Source: Emticicia sp. CRIBPO
GTDB taxonomy: Bacteria > Bacteroidota > Bacteroidia > Cytophagales > Spirosomataceae
Reading direction: 5' to 3'
Length of the DNA stretch: 64,000 nucleotides
Assembly (NCBI RefSeq): GCF_009905725.1
Contig: NZ_JAAAKV010000001.1
Location: 434,001-498,000 of the forward strand
A model generated the notes under the pieces. It saw only the letters and a program-made list of their open reading frames with translations. It searched no databases and was not told the origin of the DNA. Shown here piece after piece: positions 1-7,934 of this stretch. Made by a program: the position numbers and the translations under genes. Position 1 is the first letter of the stretch. Each line of letters begins with the position of its first letter.

Positions 1-376
1 CTGGCGATAGACAACATATTTTGCTATCCGGTAAGATCTTTTGATTCTTTTCTTCACAATTATTTTAAAAACGGTCTTGTTGTTCAGCAAAATTAATCCG
101 TTGAAAGGCTCGTTGCACAAAACTCCCGGAAAAGCCAAAACAAACCTTTAAATAATCATATTTTATCAAAAGGCGAAACCGGGTTGCCTACTTCTGATTG
201 CAGCTCATTATCAGCACCATAAAACACCTTCAACATTTTCTACCTTCAAATCATACTGTTTTATCACAAATGAATAACATTTTCAACAAGTTGTGTACGA
301 AACTTTCCGTTCTTCTTGGTTTTTTTATATTTTTGAAGAATTGACAGTTATCCTATTAAAATCTATTAATTAAGCC
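1..376. other. Gene-free left edge
   Basis: I see no convincing coding region here. The stretch is AT-rich. It carries a leftward promoter-like pair at 88-120 and, on the plus strand, a TAnnTTTG element (328-335) that could serve the cytochrome gene starting at 377. No TTG is properly spaced upstream of the latter, so that promoter is only tentative. Confidence 0.5.
88..120 (-). promoter_or_regulatory. Leftward Bacteroidota-type promoter
   Basis: On the minus strand TTG (118-120), a 22-base spacer and TAATTTTG (88-95) match the Bacteroidota pattern TTG-N17-23-TAnnTTTG. The gene it would serve lies off the left edge of the window. Confidence 0.35.
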
Positions 377-1333
377 ATGAAAAAAATCTTCAAAATTACC
401 GCCTCCGCGGTAGGTGTTATCATTGTACTTATTGCAGGCCTGGTGGCCTTTTTTGCCTTCAGAGGCGTTCCAAGTTATGAGGTCGAAATCCCTGAAAAAA
501 TCAAAACCATCAAAGTTGAGGTGACTCCCGAGCGGGTCGCCAGGGGTGAAAAAATTGCTCTTGTGGTTTGTAATGGATGCCACATTGACAACAACAGCCG
601 CCTTACCGGCAAAAACATCGTTGACCTTCCGGCGGCATTCGGGAAGGCCTATTCCCTTAACATCACCCAGGACAATGAAGATGGCATTGGTAAATGGACG
701 GACGGCGAATTGATCAATTTCCTTAAAACAGGTATCAAGCCCAACGGGAAGTTCTCTCCTATTATGCCTAAATTCCCGAGAATGGCTGACGAAGACATCC
801 AATCGGTGGTGGCCTATCTTCATTCGGACAGATATCCTGTGCAAGCCACCAAAGGCAAACAACCCGCCCAGGAACCAAGTTTATTATTAAAAATCCTGTC
901 CAACACCGTGATGAAGCCTATACCTGTGGTAACTGAGCCCATCCATGTGCCGGATTCAACCGACCTGGTGGCTTTTGGGAAATATGTGGCCAATGACATG
1001 ATTGCCTGCTATGCCTGTCATTCAAAAGATTTTGCGAAACAGGATCCGCTTAATCCGGAGTTGTCTCTGGGCTTTTATGGCGGCGGCAACCCGATGCCGG
1101 ACCTGAACGGAAAGATTGTTCCGAGTTCAAACCTTACCTTTGATAATGAAACCGGAATTGCCGGAAAATATAATGAGGCCCAGTTTATCGACGCCGTTAA
1201 GTTCTGTAAAAAACCTGACGGAAGCATCCTCAGATACCCGATGGGACCACATGTCACCCTGACGGATTATGAAGTAAAAGCAATTTATGCTTACTTGAAA
1301 ACCATTCCGAAAATTAAAAACAAAGTAAACTGA
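377..1333 (+). CDS. Membrane-anchored di-haem cytochrome c
   Basis: This 318-residue protein has an N-terminal hydrophobic anchor (about residues 8-28) and two c-type haem sites, CNGCH at 65-69 and CYACH at 211-215, so it is two cytochrome c domains in tandem. It should sit on the periplasmic face of the inner membrane and pass electrons. Met-130 in the first domain is a possible axial ligand. The next gene, an Ldh2-type dehydrogenase, begins 2 bases after the stop, so the two are probably co-transcribed. A functional link is unproven because Ldh2 enzymes use NAD(P) and are cytoplasmic. The partner oxidase or reductase cannot be named from sequence. Confidence 0.85.
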   Translation: MKKIFKITASAVGVIIVLIAGLVAFFAFRGVPSYEVEIPEKIKTIKVEVTPERVARGEKIALVVCNGCHIDNNSRLTGKNIVDLPAAFGKAYSLNITQDNEDGIGKWTDGELINFLKTGIKPNGKFSPIMPKFPRMADEDIQSVVAYLHSDRYPVQATKGKQPAQEPSLLLKILSNTVMKPIPVVTEPIHVPDSTDLVAFGKYVANDMIACYACHSKDFAKQDPLNPELSLGFYGGGNPMPDLNGKIVPSSNLTFDNETGIAGKYNEAQFIDAVKFCKKPDGSILRYPMGPHVTLTDYEVKAIYAYLKTIPKIKNKVN

Positions 1334-1335
1334 TC

Positions 1336-2367
1336 ATGTCTTATTCTTTTGACTATTTGTACGGATCAACACAACAAATCCTGAAGAAATGTGGCCTTGA
1401 TGCTGAGAAAGCGGAGAGCACAGCCAGGATTTTGATCGAAGGAGATTTACTGGGGCACAGAACGCACGGCCTTCAGCTTCTTCCGGCGTATGTGGAGTCA
1501 TTAAAATCAGGAAAAATGGAGACGGAAGGTAGTTTTGAAATTCTTAACGAAAATCCGGCTACCTGTCTCATTGACGGCAGGTACCTTCCCGGTATCTGGC
1601 TGGTTGAAAAAGCCATTGACAAGGCCATCGGAATGGCAAAAAGCAATGGATCAGGAACTGTTGTCATCAGAAAATCACATCATATAGCTTGTCTGGCAGC
1701 CTTCCTGGAGAAGGTTGCCAGGCAAAACCTGGTGCTGCTCCTGGCTTGTTCGGACCCTGCCAACAAGTCTGTAGCCCCTTTCGGAGGCACCACGGCGGTC
1801 TACAGCCCCGATCCCCTGGCCATGGGTATTCCGACCTCCGGTGATCCGATCCTGATTGATGTGAGCATGTCTGCGACCGCCAACGGAGTGGTAGCCCTGG
1901 CGGCGGCCAAAGGAGAAAAACTGGGCGGCCCATGGTTACTGCAGAAAGACGGACAGGCCACCAATGACCCCTCTGCCTTCTTTCATGAGCCTCCGGCCAC
2001 AGTACTGCCCCTGGGAGGAATGGACCTGGGTTATAAGGGCTTTGCCCTGGGGATGATGATCGAGGTGCTGACAAGTGCCCTGGGAGGCTTCGGGCGTGCT
2101 GATGACCCGGGCAGATGGGGAGCCAATGTTTTTGTGCAGGTGATTGACCCTGCCTCTTTTGCCGGACAGGGAGGTTTTATGAGAGAAATCGATTATTTTA
2201 AAAATGCATGTCTGAGTTCACAACCACTTGATCCGGCCAATCCTGTCCGTATTCCGGGAGAAAAGGCCCTGAAACTGAAAGCCCGCCAGTTGCAAAACGG
2301 ACTGGACCTGTTACCTCAGACAGAAAAAGGATTCAAAAGCCTCCTGGAAAAATTCGGCCTGCCCTGA
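1336..2367 (+). CDS. Ldh2-family malate/L-lactate/ureidoglycolate-type dehydrogenase
   Basis: The 343-residue protein has the features of the Ldh2/YlbC/ComC family of NAD(P)-dependent 2-hydroxyacid dehydrogenases, unrelated to Rossmann-fold lactate dehydrogenases. Visible hallmarks are GDLLGHRTHG near residues 36-45 and the active-site segment KSHHIACLAAF around 112-122. The family's Asn-His-Phe-Gly-like motif is altered to His-His-Ile-Ala, so the substrate is uncertain. Its length is normal for the family. The start follows the cytochrome stop by 2 bases, implying translational coupling. It is probably cytoplasmic and interconverts a 2-oxoacid and a 2-hydroxyacid. Confidence 0.8.
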   Translation: MSYSFDYLYGSTQQILKKCGLDAEKAESTARILIEGDLLGHRTHGLQLLPAYVESLKSGKMETEGSFEILNENPATCLIDGRYLPGIWLVEKAIDKAIGMAKSNGSGTVVIRKSHHIACLAAFLEKVARQNLVLLLACSDPANKSVAPFGGTTAVYSPDPLAMGIPTSGDPILIDVSMSATANGVVALAAAKGEKLGGPWLLQKDGQATNDPSAFFHEPPATVLPLGGMDLGYKGFALGMMIEVLTSALGGFGRADDPGRWGANVFVQVIDPASFAGQGGFMREIDYFKNACLSSQPLDPANPVRIPGEKALKLKARQLQNGLDLLPQTEKGFKSLLEKFGLP

Positions 2368-2409
2368 AAACCTTAAATCAGTCCTCCTGTCACCGTTTTC
2401 CTTTCCGCA

Positions 2410-2829
2410 TCACTTAAGCACATTTCCCTCAGGGCTCAGCTCCAGGAACGGGTTCCAGGCAATTTCCCAGAGATTGTCTTCCAGGTCTGCCACATAACCG
2501 CTGTATCCGCCCCAGAAGACTTTATGCGGGGCCTTGACTACTTTGACACCTTTAGATCCAAGATCACTAAAAAGATCGTCTACTTCTTTTTCAGAATTCA
2601 GACAAATGGCTAAAGTAAATCCTTTAAAACCTTGTCCGTCAGCACTCACCGTAGCATCTTCTGCGAGTTCTTCAACAGGGAAAAGGCTGAGTATAAAGCC
2701 ATTCAGCTTAAAGAAGACAATGCCGTTCTCGTCATGATGGGTCTTCCATCCGAATTTATCAACATAAAATTCCTTCATGGCCTGAAGGTCTTTTACACCA
2801 AGGGTAATAAAACTGAGACGCTGTTCCAT
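2410..2829 (-). CDS. VOC (glyoxalase/bleomycin-resistance-like) protein
   Basis: This 139-residue cytoplasmic protein has the paired beta-alpha-beta-beta-beta layout of the VOC superfamily. It opens with LGVKDLQAMKEFYVDKFGW and closes with a second module ending in LEDNLWEIAWNP. The group includes metal-dependent lyases, dioxygenases and drug-binding proteins, and the substrate cannot be told. I start it at the ATG at 2829 (MEQRL). A TTG eight codons upstream lies inside a promoter -7 element (2851-2858) and is therefore unlikely. It is divergent from the ThuA-like gene. Confidence 0.8.
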   Translation of the reverse strand: MEQRLSFITLGVKDLQAMKEFYVDKFGWKTHHDENGIVFFKLNGFILSLFPVEELAEDATVSADGQGFKGFTLAICLNSEKEVDDLFSDLGSKGVKVVKAPHKVFWGGYSGYVADLEDNLWEIAWNPFLELSPEGNVLK

Positions 2830-2850
2830 ATCATATATTTTGGTTACATC

Positions 2851-2858
2851 CAAAGTTA
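2851..2858 (-). promoter_or_regulatory. -7 element for the VOC gene
   Basis: TAACTTTG on the minus strand matches TAnnTTTG and lies 22 bases before the chosen ATG at 2829. No clear TTG is visible at the usual spacing. Its place helps decide the start codon. Confidence 0.45.
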
Positions 2859-2923
2859 CTTAAGCATTTGGTCTGTTTCCGCCTTATCTTTATTTTTACT
2901 ACAAAGTTTAGCAATTATCATTT

Positions 2924-3691
2924 ATGAAGTCAACCCTGTACCTGCTGCTATTTGTCCTGATTTTTACAGGAAGTAAGGCCTATTCTCAGAAACCTGCATT
3001 CAGGGTAGTTGCCCTCTCAGAAGACAAAGGACATCATGTGGCCTATTCAGAACGGGCCAAGGTGTGGCTGAAGGAATTGGCTGAGACCGGTCATTTTCAA
3101 ATTGATTTCATCAATAACACAAGCAGCATCCATGAGAAAATGCTTTCGCAATACCAGCTTTTTATCCAGCTGGATTATCCTCCCTATAACTGGAGCGATG
3201 CGTCGAAAGCAGCGTTTAAGAACTATATTGAACAAGGCAAAGGCGGCTGGATCGGCTTTCATCATGCTACTTTGCTGGGTGAGTTTGACGGATTCCCGAT
3301 GTGGCCGTGGTTTTCGGATTTTATGGGAGGGATACGGTATAAAAACTACATTGCTACGTTTGTTTCTGCCAAAGTGAATATCGAAGAAACGAAACATCCG
3401 GTGATGATGGGTATTGAATCGCCGTTTCTGATTGAAAAAGAAGAATGGTATATTTATGATAAGAGCCCCAGGACAAATGTAAAAGTATTGGCTTCGGTTG
3501 ATGAAGCGACTTATTCGCCGGCCTCAGCCATTAAAATGGGAGATCATCCGGTGGTATGGACCAACGAAAAAATGAAAGCGAGGAATGTCTATATCTTCAT
3601 GGGACATTCCCCGCTTCTGTTCGATAATGCGGCATATACCAAAATGTTTTCCAATGCGATCTTCTGGGCCGCACAGAAGGACAGAAATTAA
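2924..3691 (+). CDS. Secreted ThuA-domain protein
   Basis: The 255-residue product starts with a signal peptide (hydrophobic residues 3-16, likely cleavage after AYS). A ThuA-like glutamine-amidotransferase-type fold follows, with the family stretches GKGGWIGFHH near 105-114 and KHPVMMGI near 155-162. Related proteins are common in Bacteroidota, often with sugar-degrading enzymes, and may bind or modify carbohydrates, but no reaction is firmly established. It is probably periplasmic or surface located. Its stop overlaps the stop of the convergent small gene by 4 bases, and no sugar-degradation genes are adjacent. Confidence 0.8.
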   Translation: MKSTLYLLLFVLIFTGSKAYSQKPAFRVVALSEDKGHHVAYSERAKVWLKELAETGHFQIDFINNTSSIHEKMLSQYQLFIQLDYPPYNWSDASKAAFKNYIEQGKGGWIGFHHATLLGEFDGFPMWPWFSDFMGGIRYKNYIATFVSAKVNIEETKHPVMMGIESPFLIEKEEWYIYDKSPRTNVKVLASVDEATYSPASAIKMGDHPVVWTNEKMKARNVYIFMGHSPLLFDNAAYTKMFSNAIFWAAQKDRN

Positions 3692-3903
3692 CCTGCCAGT
3701 TCTTCGCAGACCACACCGGCCTGTGCCAGTGAATCCTGCAGGCGTTGAACCTCGAGTCTTTCAGATTCAATCCTTAGTACTTTGTCACAATCGTCCAGAT
3801 CAAAATTCCAGCTCCCCCCGGGATAAACCTGGGAGTCAAGAATGGCAGAAATGCTTTTGACCTTGGATTTGCTTTTAACAGATGTTTTAAATACCCATAT
3901 CAT
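3688..3903 (-). CDS. Small HMA-like protein of unknown function
   Basis: The 71-residue product begins MIWVFKTSV and has an alternating beta-alpha-beta-beta-alpha pattern resembling heavy-metal-associated (HMA) domains, but lacks the metal-binding CxxC. Only two isolated cysteines are present (in DDCDK and VVCEE). Its ATG overlaps the stop of the MFS gene (ATGA), so it is the last gene of the TetR-MFS operon and translationally coupled. That coupling and the coherent fold pattern support a real gene. I do not recognise a specific function. Confidence 0.65.
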   Translation of the reverse strand: MIWVFKTSVKSKSKVKSISAILDSQVYPGGSWNFDLDDCDKVLRIESERLEVQRLQDSLAQAGVVCEELAG

Positions 3904-5165
3904 GATACTACAGGTTGGTTAATCAGTTGAGATTTTGCTTTATTATTGATCTGGCGGTTAAGATAATACATCAGGACAATCGTAATGAGTACCGAAACGA
4001 TGACCACAATACCCAATATAGGATAGTGCTGTAATTCCCCGCTCGGAGACTGGAATACGATCATACCGGCAATCGCAGAGGCTATTCCACCTGCTACCTG
4101 CTGAACAGAGGAGTTGATGCTCATAAATGCTCCCCTGTCCTGCGGAAGAGGTACAGAAGTCATCAGGGCGGAAGAAGAAATCATCCTGGCTGAAATGCCT
4201 ACGAAAATAATTACGTTCAACACCATCACCAGCCAAAGGGGTGTCGGGCCCAGGTTAGTGAAAATACCTACCAGGACGACCATGATGACCGATCCGATCA
4301 CAAACATTTTATATTTACCAATACTGTCACTCAGCTTTCCGGTAATCGGGCCGAAAATGATCGAGAATACACCGGTAACGCCATAAAGCAGGGGTAGTTC
4401 GTCCATGGTCAGTTTCAGGTTATGGATACTGAAAGCAGAACCGAACGGCATCAGCATAAACCCTCCGGTAGCCAGCAGGGTCGTGGCCAGAAACCCTCTC
4501 AGGTATTCAGGTTTCCTGAGGGTATGCCACAGGTGCTGAAATGCGTTTTTCTCTGATTTCAATTGTAAATGTCCTGTCACAGGTTTCAAAAACTGAATGA
4601 TAAAAATACCTACCACTACCCCAAAACCGACGATCAGCCAGAATGGTGAATGCCATCCGTAATGATTAGCCAACCACAGACCTATCGGTAATCCAAGCAC
4701 CTGGCTGGCCGCAAAAGCCATCTGTACGAAGCCCATCACGCGTCCTCTCATGTGGACCGGGAAAAGATCTGAAATAATGGCAAAGCTGATCGAGCCGATT
4801 ACTCCGCCAAATAAGCCTGTAAAAATTCTTGCACCAAGTAAAAAGTGATAATTGGTAGCCATAGCACAAAGAGCGGTACCGATCAGGAATCCGATGTAGA
4901 AAAACACCAGTATTTTCTTGCGGTCAAACTTGTCGGCAAAGCCTGCAGCCAGTAGTCCGGAAGCCCCAGCACTGAAGGCATAGGCAGAAACCACCAGGCC
5001 AAACTCTGAAGTATGGATATTGAGATCATCCAGCAAAATGGCACTCAGAGGGTTCAGTACCATAAAGTCAAGGATAACGGTAAATTGTAAGAAAGCCAGC
5101 ACTGCGATGACGAATATCTCGTACCTGGTAAAGGCTTGTTTTTGAATTGCTTTTTCGGGTTCCAT
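3900..5165 (-). CDS. MFS efflux-type transporter
   Basis: This 421-residue protein has about 12 membrane segments and the MFS signature between TM2 and TM3 (AGFADKFDRKKIL, near residues 75-87), typical of DHA1-type drug or metabolite exporters. It probably uses the proton gradient to export small compounds. It lies between a TetR regulator (19 bases upstream) and a small HMA-like gene (4-base overlap). That arrangement is the usual one for an inducible efflux pump. The substrate cannot be inferred. Confidence 0.85.
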   Translation of the reverse strand: MEPEKAIQKQAFTRYEIFVIAVLAFLQFTVILDFMVLNPLSAILLDDLNIHTSEFGLVVSAYAFSAGASGLLAAGFADKFDRKKILVFFYIGFLIGTALCAMATNYHFLLGARIFTGLFGGVIGSISFAIISDLFPVHMRGRVMGFVQMAFAASQVLGLPIGLWLANHYGWHSPFWLIVGFGVVVGIFIIQFLKPVTGHLQLKSEKNAFQHLWHTLRKPEYLRGFLATTLLATGGFMLMPFGSAFSIHNLKLTMDELPLLYGVTGVFSIIFGPITGKLSDSIGKYKMFVIGSVIMVVLVGIFTNLGPTPLWLVMVLNVIIFVGISARMISSSALMTSVPLPQDRGAFMSINSSVQQVAGGIASAIAGMIVFQSPSGELQHYPILGIVVIVSVLITIVLMYYLNRQINNKAKSQLINQPVVS

Positions 5166-5184
5166 TGTATATTGTTTGTATTTT

Positions 5185-5772
5185 TTAATGCTTAAATGCT
5201 TTGATGACCATTTCGAAGGCCTGCTTCATTTTTTCATCTGTCAGCGTAAAATTGTTGTTCATCATAGACCTTTCGTTCAGATGAAACTTGATCAGAGAAT
5301 AGAGTGTACCATAAGCGATAGACCAGAATACTTCCGGCTCCATAGGTTTCATGTCTCCCCTTTTAACCGCGTTGATCACAAAATTCTTCATGTTCGATTT
5401 AAAGTCTGAGATGTCAACGCCGCACTGGTTGATCAGCGGGGAGTTACGGAACTGTTCCTGGAACTGAAAATACAAGGGGTGCTCCTGGATAAACCTGAAC
5501 CTGTTTTTCCATTGCAGCCAGAGCCCGTCCCTGAAACTCAGTTCCGGAGAAAACCCATCCAGGGTCACTTCCGAAAAAGTATTCTGAACATGGTTATATA
5601 ACTGACTCAACAAATCCTCGCGGTTCTTAAAATAGATATAAATGGTGGCAGGAGAAACATTGGCGGCTTTGGCCAGCTTCTGCATGCTCAAGCCATCAAA
5701 ACCTTCTCCAACGATCATCTCGATGGCTTTTTCCCTGATGGAATTGATTTTATTTTCATCTCTTATTCTCAT
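5185..5772 (-). CDS. TetR-family transcriptional regulator
   Basis: The 195-residue regulator has an N-terminal TetR helix-turn-helix (LAKAANVSPATIYIYFKNREDL, about residues 34-55) and a divergent C-terminal ligand-binding domain. I start it at the ATG at 5772 (MRIRDEN). A further ATG at 5805 lies upstream of the promoter -7 element and would not be in the transcript. An inverted repeat sits on that promoter, so it probably represses itself and the MFS exporter just downstream, with release on ligand binding. Confidence 0.88.
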   Translation of the reverse strand: MRIRDENKINSIREKAIEMIVGEGFDGLSMQKLAKAANVSPATIYIYFKNREDLLSQLYNHVQNTFSEVTLDGFSPELSFRDGLWLQWKNRFRFIQEHPLYFQFQEQFRNSPLINQCGVDISDFKSNMKNFVINAVKRGDMKPMEPEVFWSIAYGTLYSLIKFHLNERSMMNNNFTLTDEKMKQAFEMVIKAFKH

Positions 5773-5780
5773 ATCGGCTG

Positions 5781-5802
5781 CAAATATAAATGAACATTCA
5801 TT
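5781..5802 (-). promoter_or_regulatory. Promoter -7 element with adjacent TetR operator
   Basis: On the minus strand TATATTTG (5788 to 5781) matches TAnnTTTG. Directly upstream is a perfect inverted repeat, AATGAA-CA-TTCATT (5789-5802), of the kind TetR dimers bind. Binding there would block the start of the tetR-MFS-small-gene transcript. No TTG is visible at the usual -33 spacing, fitting a weak or regulated promoter. Confidence 0.6.
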
Positions 5803-5805
5803 CAT

Positions 5806-6145
5806 TTAAAAGCGTTTCCCGGATTATTTATGACAAAGAAATACGGGCTTACTGACAACCCTATGGCAGTCCTGGGAAAGTTTTTTTTTGCTGTAAGCTT
5901 TTAGCAATAAGTTGTAAGCTGATTTTTCCGGAGAACAGATATGGCAGGGATTAGCTTGCTCCATTCTATGCAAATGCGGCCTTCAGGCCGGGAACCCTTC
6001 CTTTCCTGTCCGGGCTTTCAGGCACGGGTAACCATATGCAGGATGCTATTCATCATTACCCTGTTTTCTCAGATTCCCTGGGCCTAAAGGCCCAGGCAGG
6101 AATAATGAGAATTATGGGCCTGAAGGCCCGGTTCGATGCTATCGC
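5806..6145. other. Gene-free stretch between tetR and WYL gene
   Basis: No reading frame here looks real. The left part has an AT-rich segment with GTAAGCT twice (about 5893-5918). The right part has the GC-rich hairpin cluster annotated separately at 5977-6129. Confidence 0.7.
5977..6129. repeat. Cluster of four related palindromes (REP/BIME-like)
   Basis: Three perfect hairpins share the core GGCCT-NN-AGGCC: 5977-5990 (6-base arms), 6077-6096 (9-base arms, AA loop) and 6116-6129 (6-base arms). A fourth, degenerate copy lies at 6010-6025. Read for the asymmetric loop GAA, the first two copies point to the minus strand and the 6116 copy to the plus strand, with 6077 a plus-strand variant (AAA). 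Such head-to-head palindromes resemble REP/BIME elements mobilised by IS200-like RAYT transposases. No such transposase lies in the window. Confidence 0.55.
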
Positions 6146-6835
6146 TCAATAATTCACAGGCAATTGCTTCATATAGGCATTCAGCTCGATATGATCCTGT
6201 TTTTTGAAAGGAGTTTCTGTGTTTTTGAGGTCGATGATCCTGGAGACACGGAAATCGCGGTAATCATTGCGGGTATGACACCAGGCTATCAGGTGCCAGT
6301 TGAAGGCATAAAACACCAGCCCGATAGGCTCAACGAGTCTTTTGGAGGTCTCTTCATTATTATTTTTGTAGCTGATCTGCAGGATAAATTTGGAGGAGAT
6401 CGCTTCCTGGAGAACCGACAGGTAGTCAAAATCATATTTGATCCCTGGGTGCAGCTGAAACCGGATGTTGTCTGACAGGGATTCAATCCTTTCTTTCTGC
6501 GAAAACTTAAGAATAGACTTCACCTTATTGAGGGCATTGCTGTAATGGGTTTGTATCGACTTATCCGTAAAACCGTAGGCCACAGACTCCAGCAATAATA
6601 GAGCATTGGCCTCTTCCGTGCTGAAAGCCACAGGCGGGAGAAAATACCCCTGCATAATAAAATATCCTTTGGCCGGTTCAAAACTGATGGGTATACCCGA
6701 CTCACCCAGGGCTTTGATGTCCCGGTACACGGTCCTGATACTGATGTGGAATTTATCGGAAATCTTCTCCGCTGGTGTGAATTTCCGGGATTGTAAAAGC
6801 GTCAGAATAGCAAAAAGTCTGTCGACACGATTCAT
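6146..6835 (-). CDS. YafY-type HTH/WYL-domain transcriptional regulator
   Basis: The 229-residue protein has an N-terminal HTH_11 helix-turn-helix (residues about 1-55; FHISIRTVYRDIKAL is the recognition part) and a C-terminal WYL domain (about 135-210; QISYKNNNEE and HLIAWCH), a ligand- or nucleic-acid-binding module. Some relatives are longer, around 300 residues, so the C-terminus is compact here. It follows the small membrane gene at 6862 by 26 bases on the same strand and is probably co-transcribed with it. What it controls is not visible. Confidence 0.85.
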   Translation of the reverse strand: MNRVDRLFAILTLLQSRKFTPAEKISDKFHISIRTVYRDIKALGESGIPISFEPAKGYFIMQGYFLPPVAFSTEEANALLLLESVAYGFTDKSIQTHYSNALNKVKSILKFSQKERIESLSDNIRFQLHPGIKYDFDYLSVLQEAISSKFILQISYKNNNEETSKRLVEPIGLVFYAFNWHLIAWCHTRNDYRDFRVSRIIDLKNTETPFKKQDHIELNAYMKQLPVNY

Positions 6836-6861
6836 TTTAAATCAGATAAAATATTAAATCC

Positions 6862-7296
6862 TCATTCTGCAGGCCTCATGCTCAGTACCCAGGCAAACAA
6901 TAAGGATACAAAAACCAAACCTACACAAACTATCGGGATGATGAAAGTCAATACACACATGGTCACAAAACAAGCCGCAAAGATCACTACGCTATACCCC
7001 AGCAAACTTCTGGCGACAACAATTGTGGTATACTTCTGCACCGCCACTCCGCTGATCATGGCCACAAAAACAAAAAGCAGGGTAAAACTGATACTGAAAG
7101 AAGTCATCAGGTTATTCATGGTCCTGACAAAACCCAGACCCAGGTCCAGTTTATAGTTATTCATTAAATCAATCAGCGTTTTTTCTCCGGGGTTCTGAGG
7201 TTTAAAGCCGCTGACCAAACCTATGGTGTGCAGGCAAGCGGTGGCCAGCGAAAAGAATATACTGAGCCTGGTCCAGAATTTGTATTTCTTGAACAT
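6862..7296 (-). CDS. Small four-helix membrane protein
   Basis: This 144-residue protein has about four hydrophobic helices (near 12-30, 64-86, 92-112 and 115-138) and no enzyme motif. It resembles the uncharacterised LIC_13387-like membrane proteins that often accompany regulators in Bacteroidota, but I am not certain of that link. It is upstream of and probably co-transcribed with the WYL regulator. Location is the inner membrane; function unknown. Confidence 0.65.
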   Translation of the reverse strand: MFKKYKFWTRLSIFFSLATACLHTIGLVSGFKPQNPGEKTLIDLMNNYKLDLGLGFVRTMNNLMTSFSISFTLLFVFVAMISGVAVQKYTTIVVARSLLGYSVVIFAACFVTMCVLTFIIPIVCVGLVFVSLLFAWVLSMRPAE

Positions 7297-7442
7297 AGTT
7301 TTTAGGGGTAAAAGGTTATTCTAAATGTTATGGTTTATCTTTTTCAAGACGCATAAAATTAGTGATTTTGTTTTCAAAAAAACAAAAGGATACCAAAAAC
7401 CTTATGCTGTCTTCCGTCAAGCTCCTTACCCTGTGTGCTTTA

Positions 7443-7934
7443 TCAGGGCTTTATCAACTGATGATCAGCTCCATACAAACCTGTCAACACACTGTTACCT
7501 TCCTTATCAATTTTCAAACCACCGAATTTTGCCTTCTCAAACTTTTCTCCTGTTCCTTCTTCAAAGAAATAAGATTCTGCTCCCAGTTTTATATTCCAGG
7601 TATTATTTGCATGGTATTTAATGATCTTTTCATCCTTATAAAGTGGTGTCGGCTGATCCTGCAACCTCACCTTCCGGGCTATGTGATACTGATCTGTTTT
7701 AAAAACACAATACCCGTTTTTTGAAGTTTTTTCATTGACTTTTAAAGTTGACACGGCATAATTCAGCAGCATATAATCCCCTTGCATAAGCGACCTCGGA
7801 TCTACCGGGGCGAGTTCGAATAAAACCGTCTCTCCCGAGGTCAGAAGCTGTTCCTTCTCTCCTATCGACCAGTTAAAATAAACCAGCAGAAGCACGAGGT
7901 TAATCCATATAATGATCTTCTTTAAATTACTCAT
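7443..7934 (-). CDS. GDYxxLxY-domain membrane-anchored protein
   Basis: The 163-residue protein has one N-terminal membrane helix (residues 6-22) and the signature GDYMLLNY at 52-59 preceded by PVDPRSLMQ, the defining motif of the GDYxxLxY family. Most of it should lie outside the inner membrane. It is the last gene of an overlapping operon with DUF4401 and DUF2157 proteins, and its start overlaps the DUF4401 stop by 8 bases. The three families are found together in many bacteria but have no established biochemical role. Confidence 0.85.
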   Translation of the reverse strand: MSNLKKIIIWINLVLLLVYFNWSIGEKEQLLTSGETVLFELAPVDPRSLMQGDYMLLNYAVSTLKVNEKTSKNGYCVFKTDQYHIARKVRLQDQPTPLYKDEKIIKYHANNTWNIKLGAESYFFEEGTGEKFEKAKFGGLKIDKEGNSVLTGLYGADHQLIKP

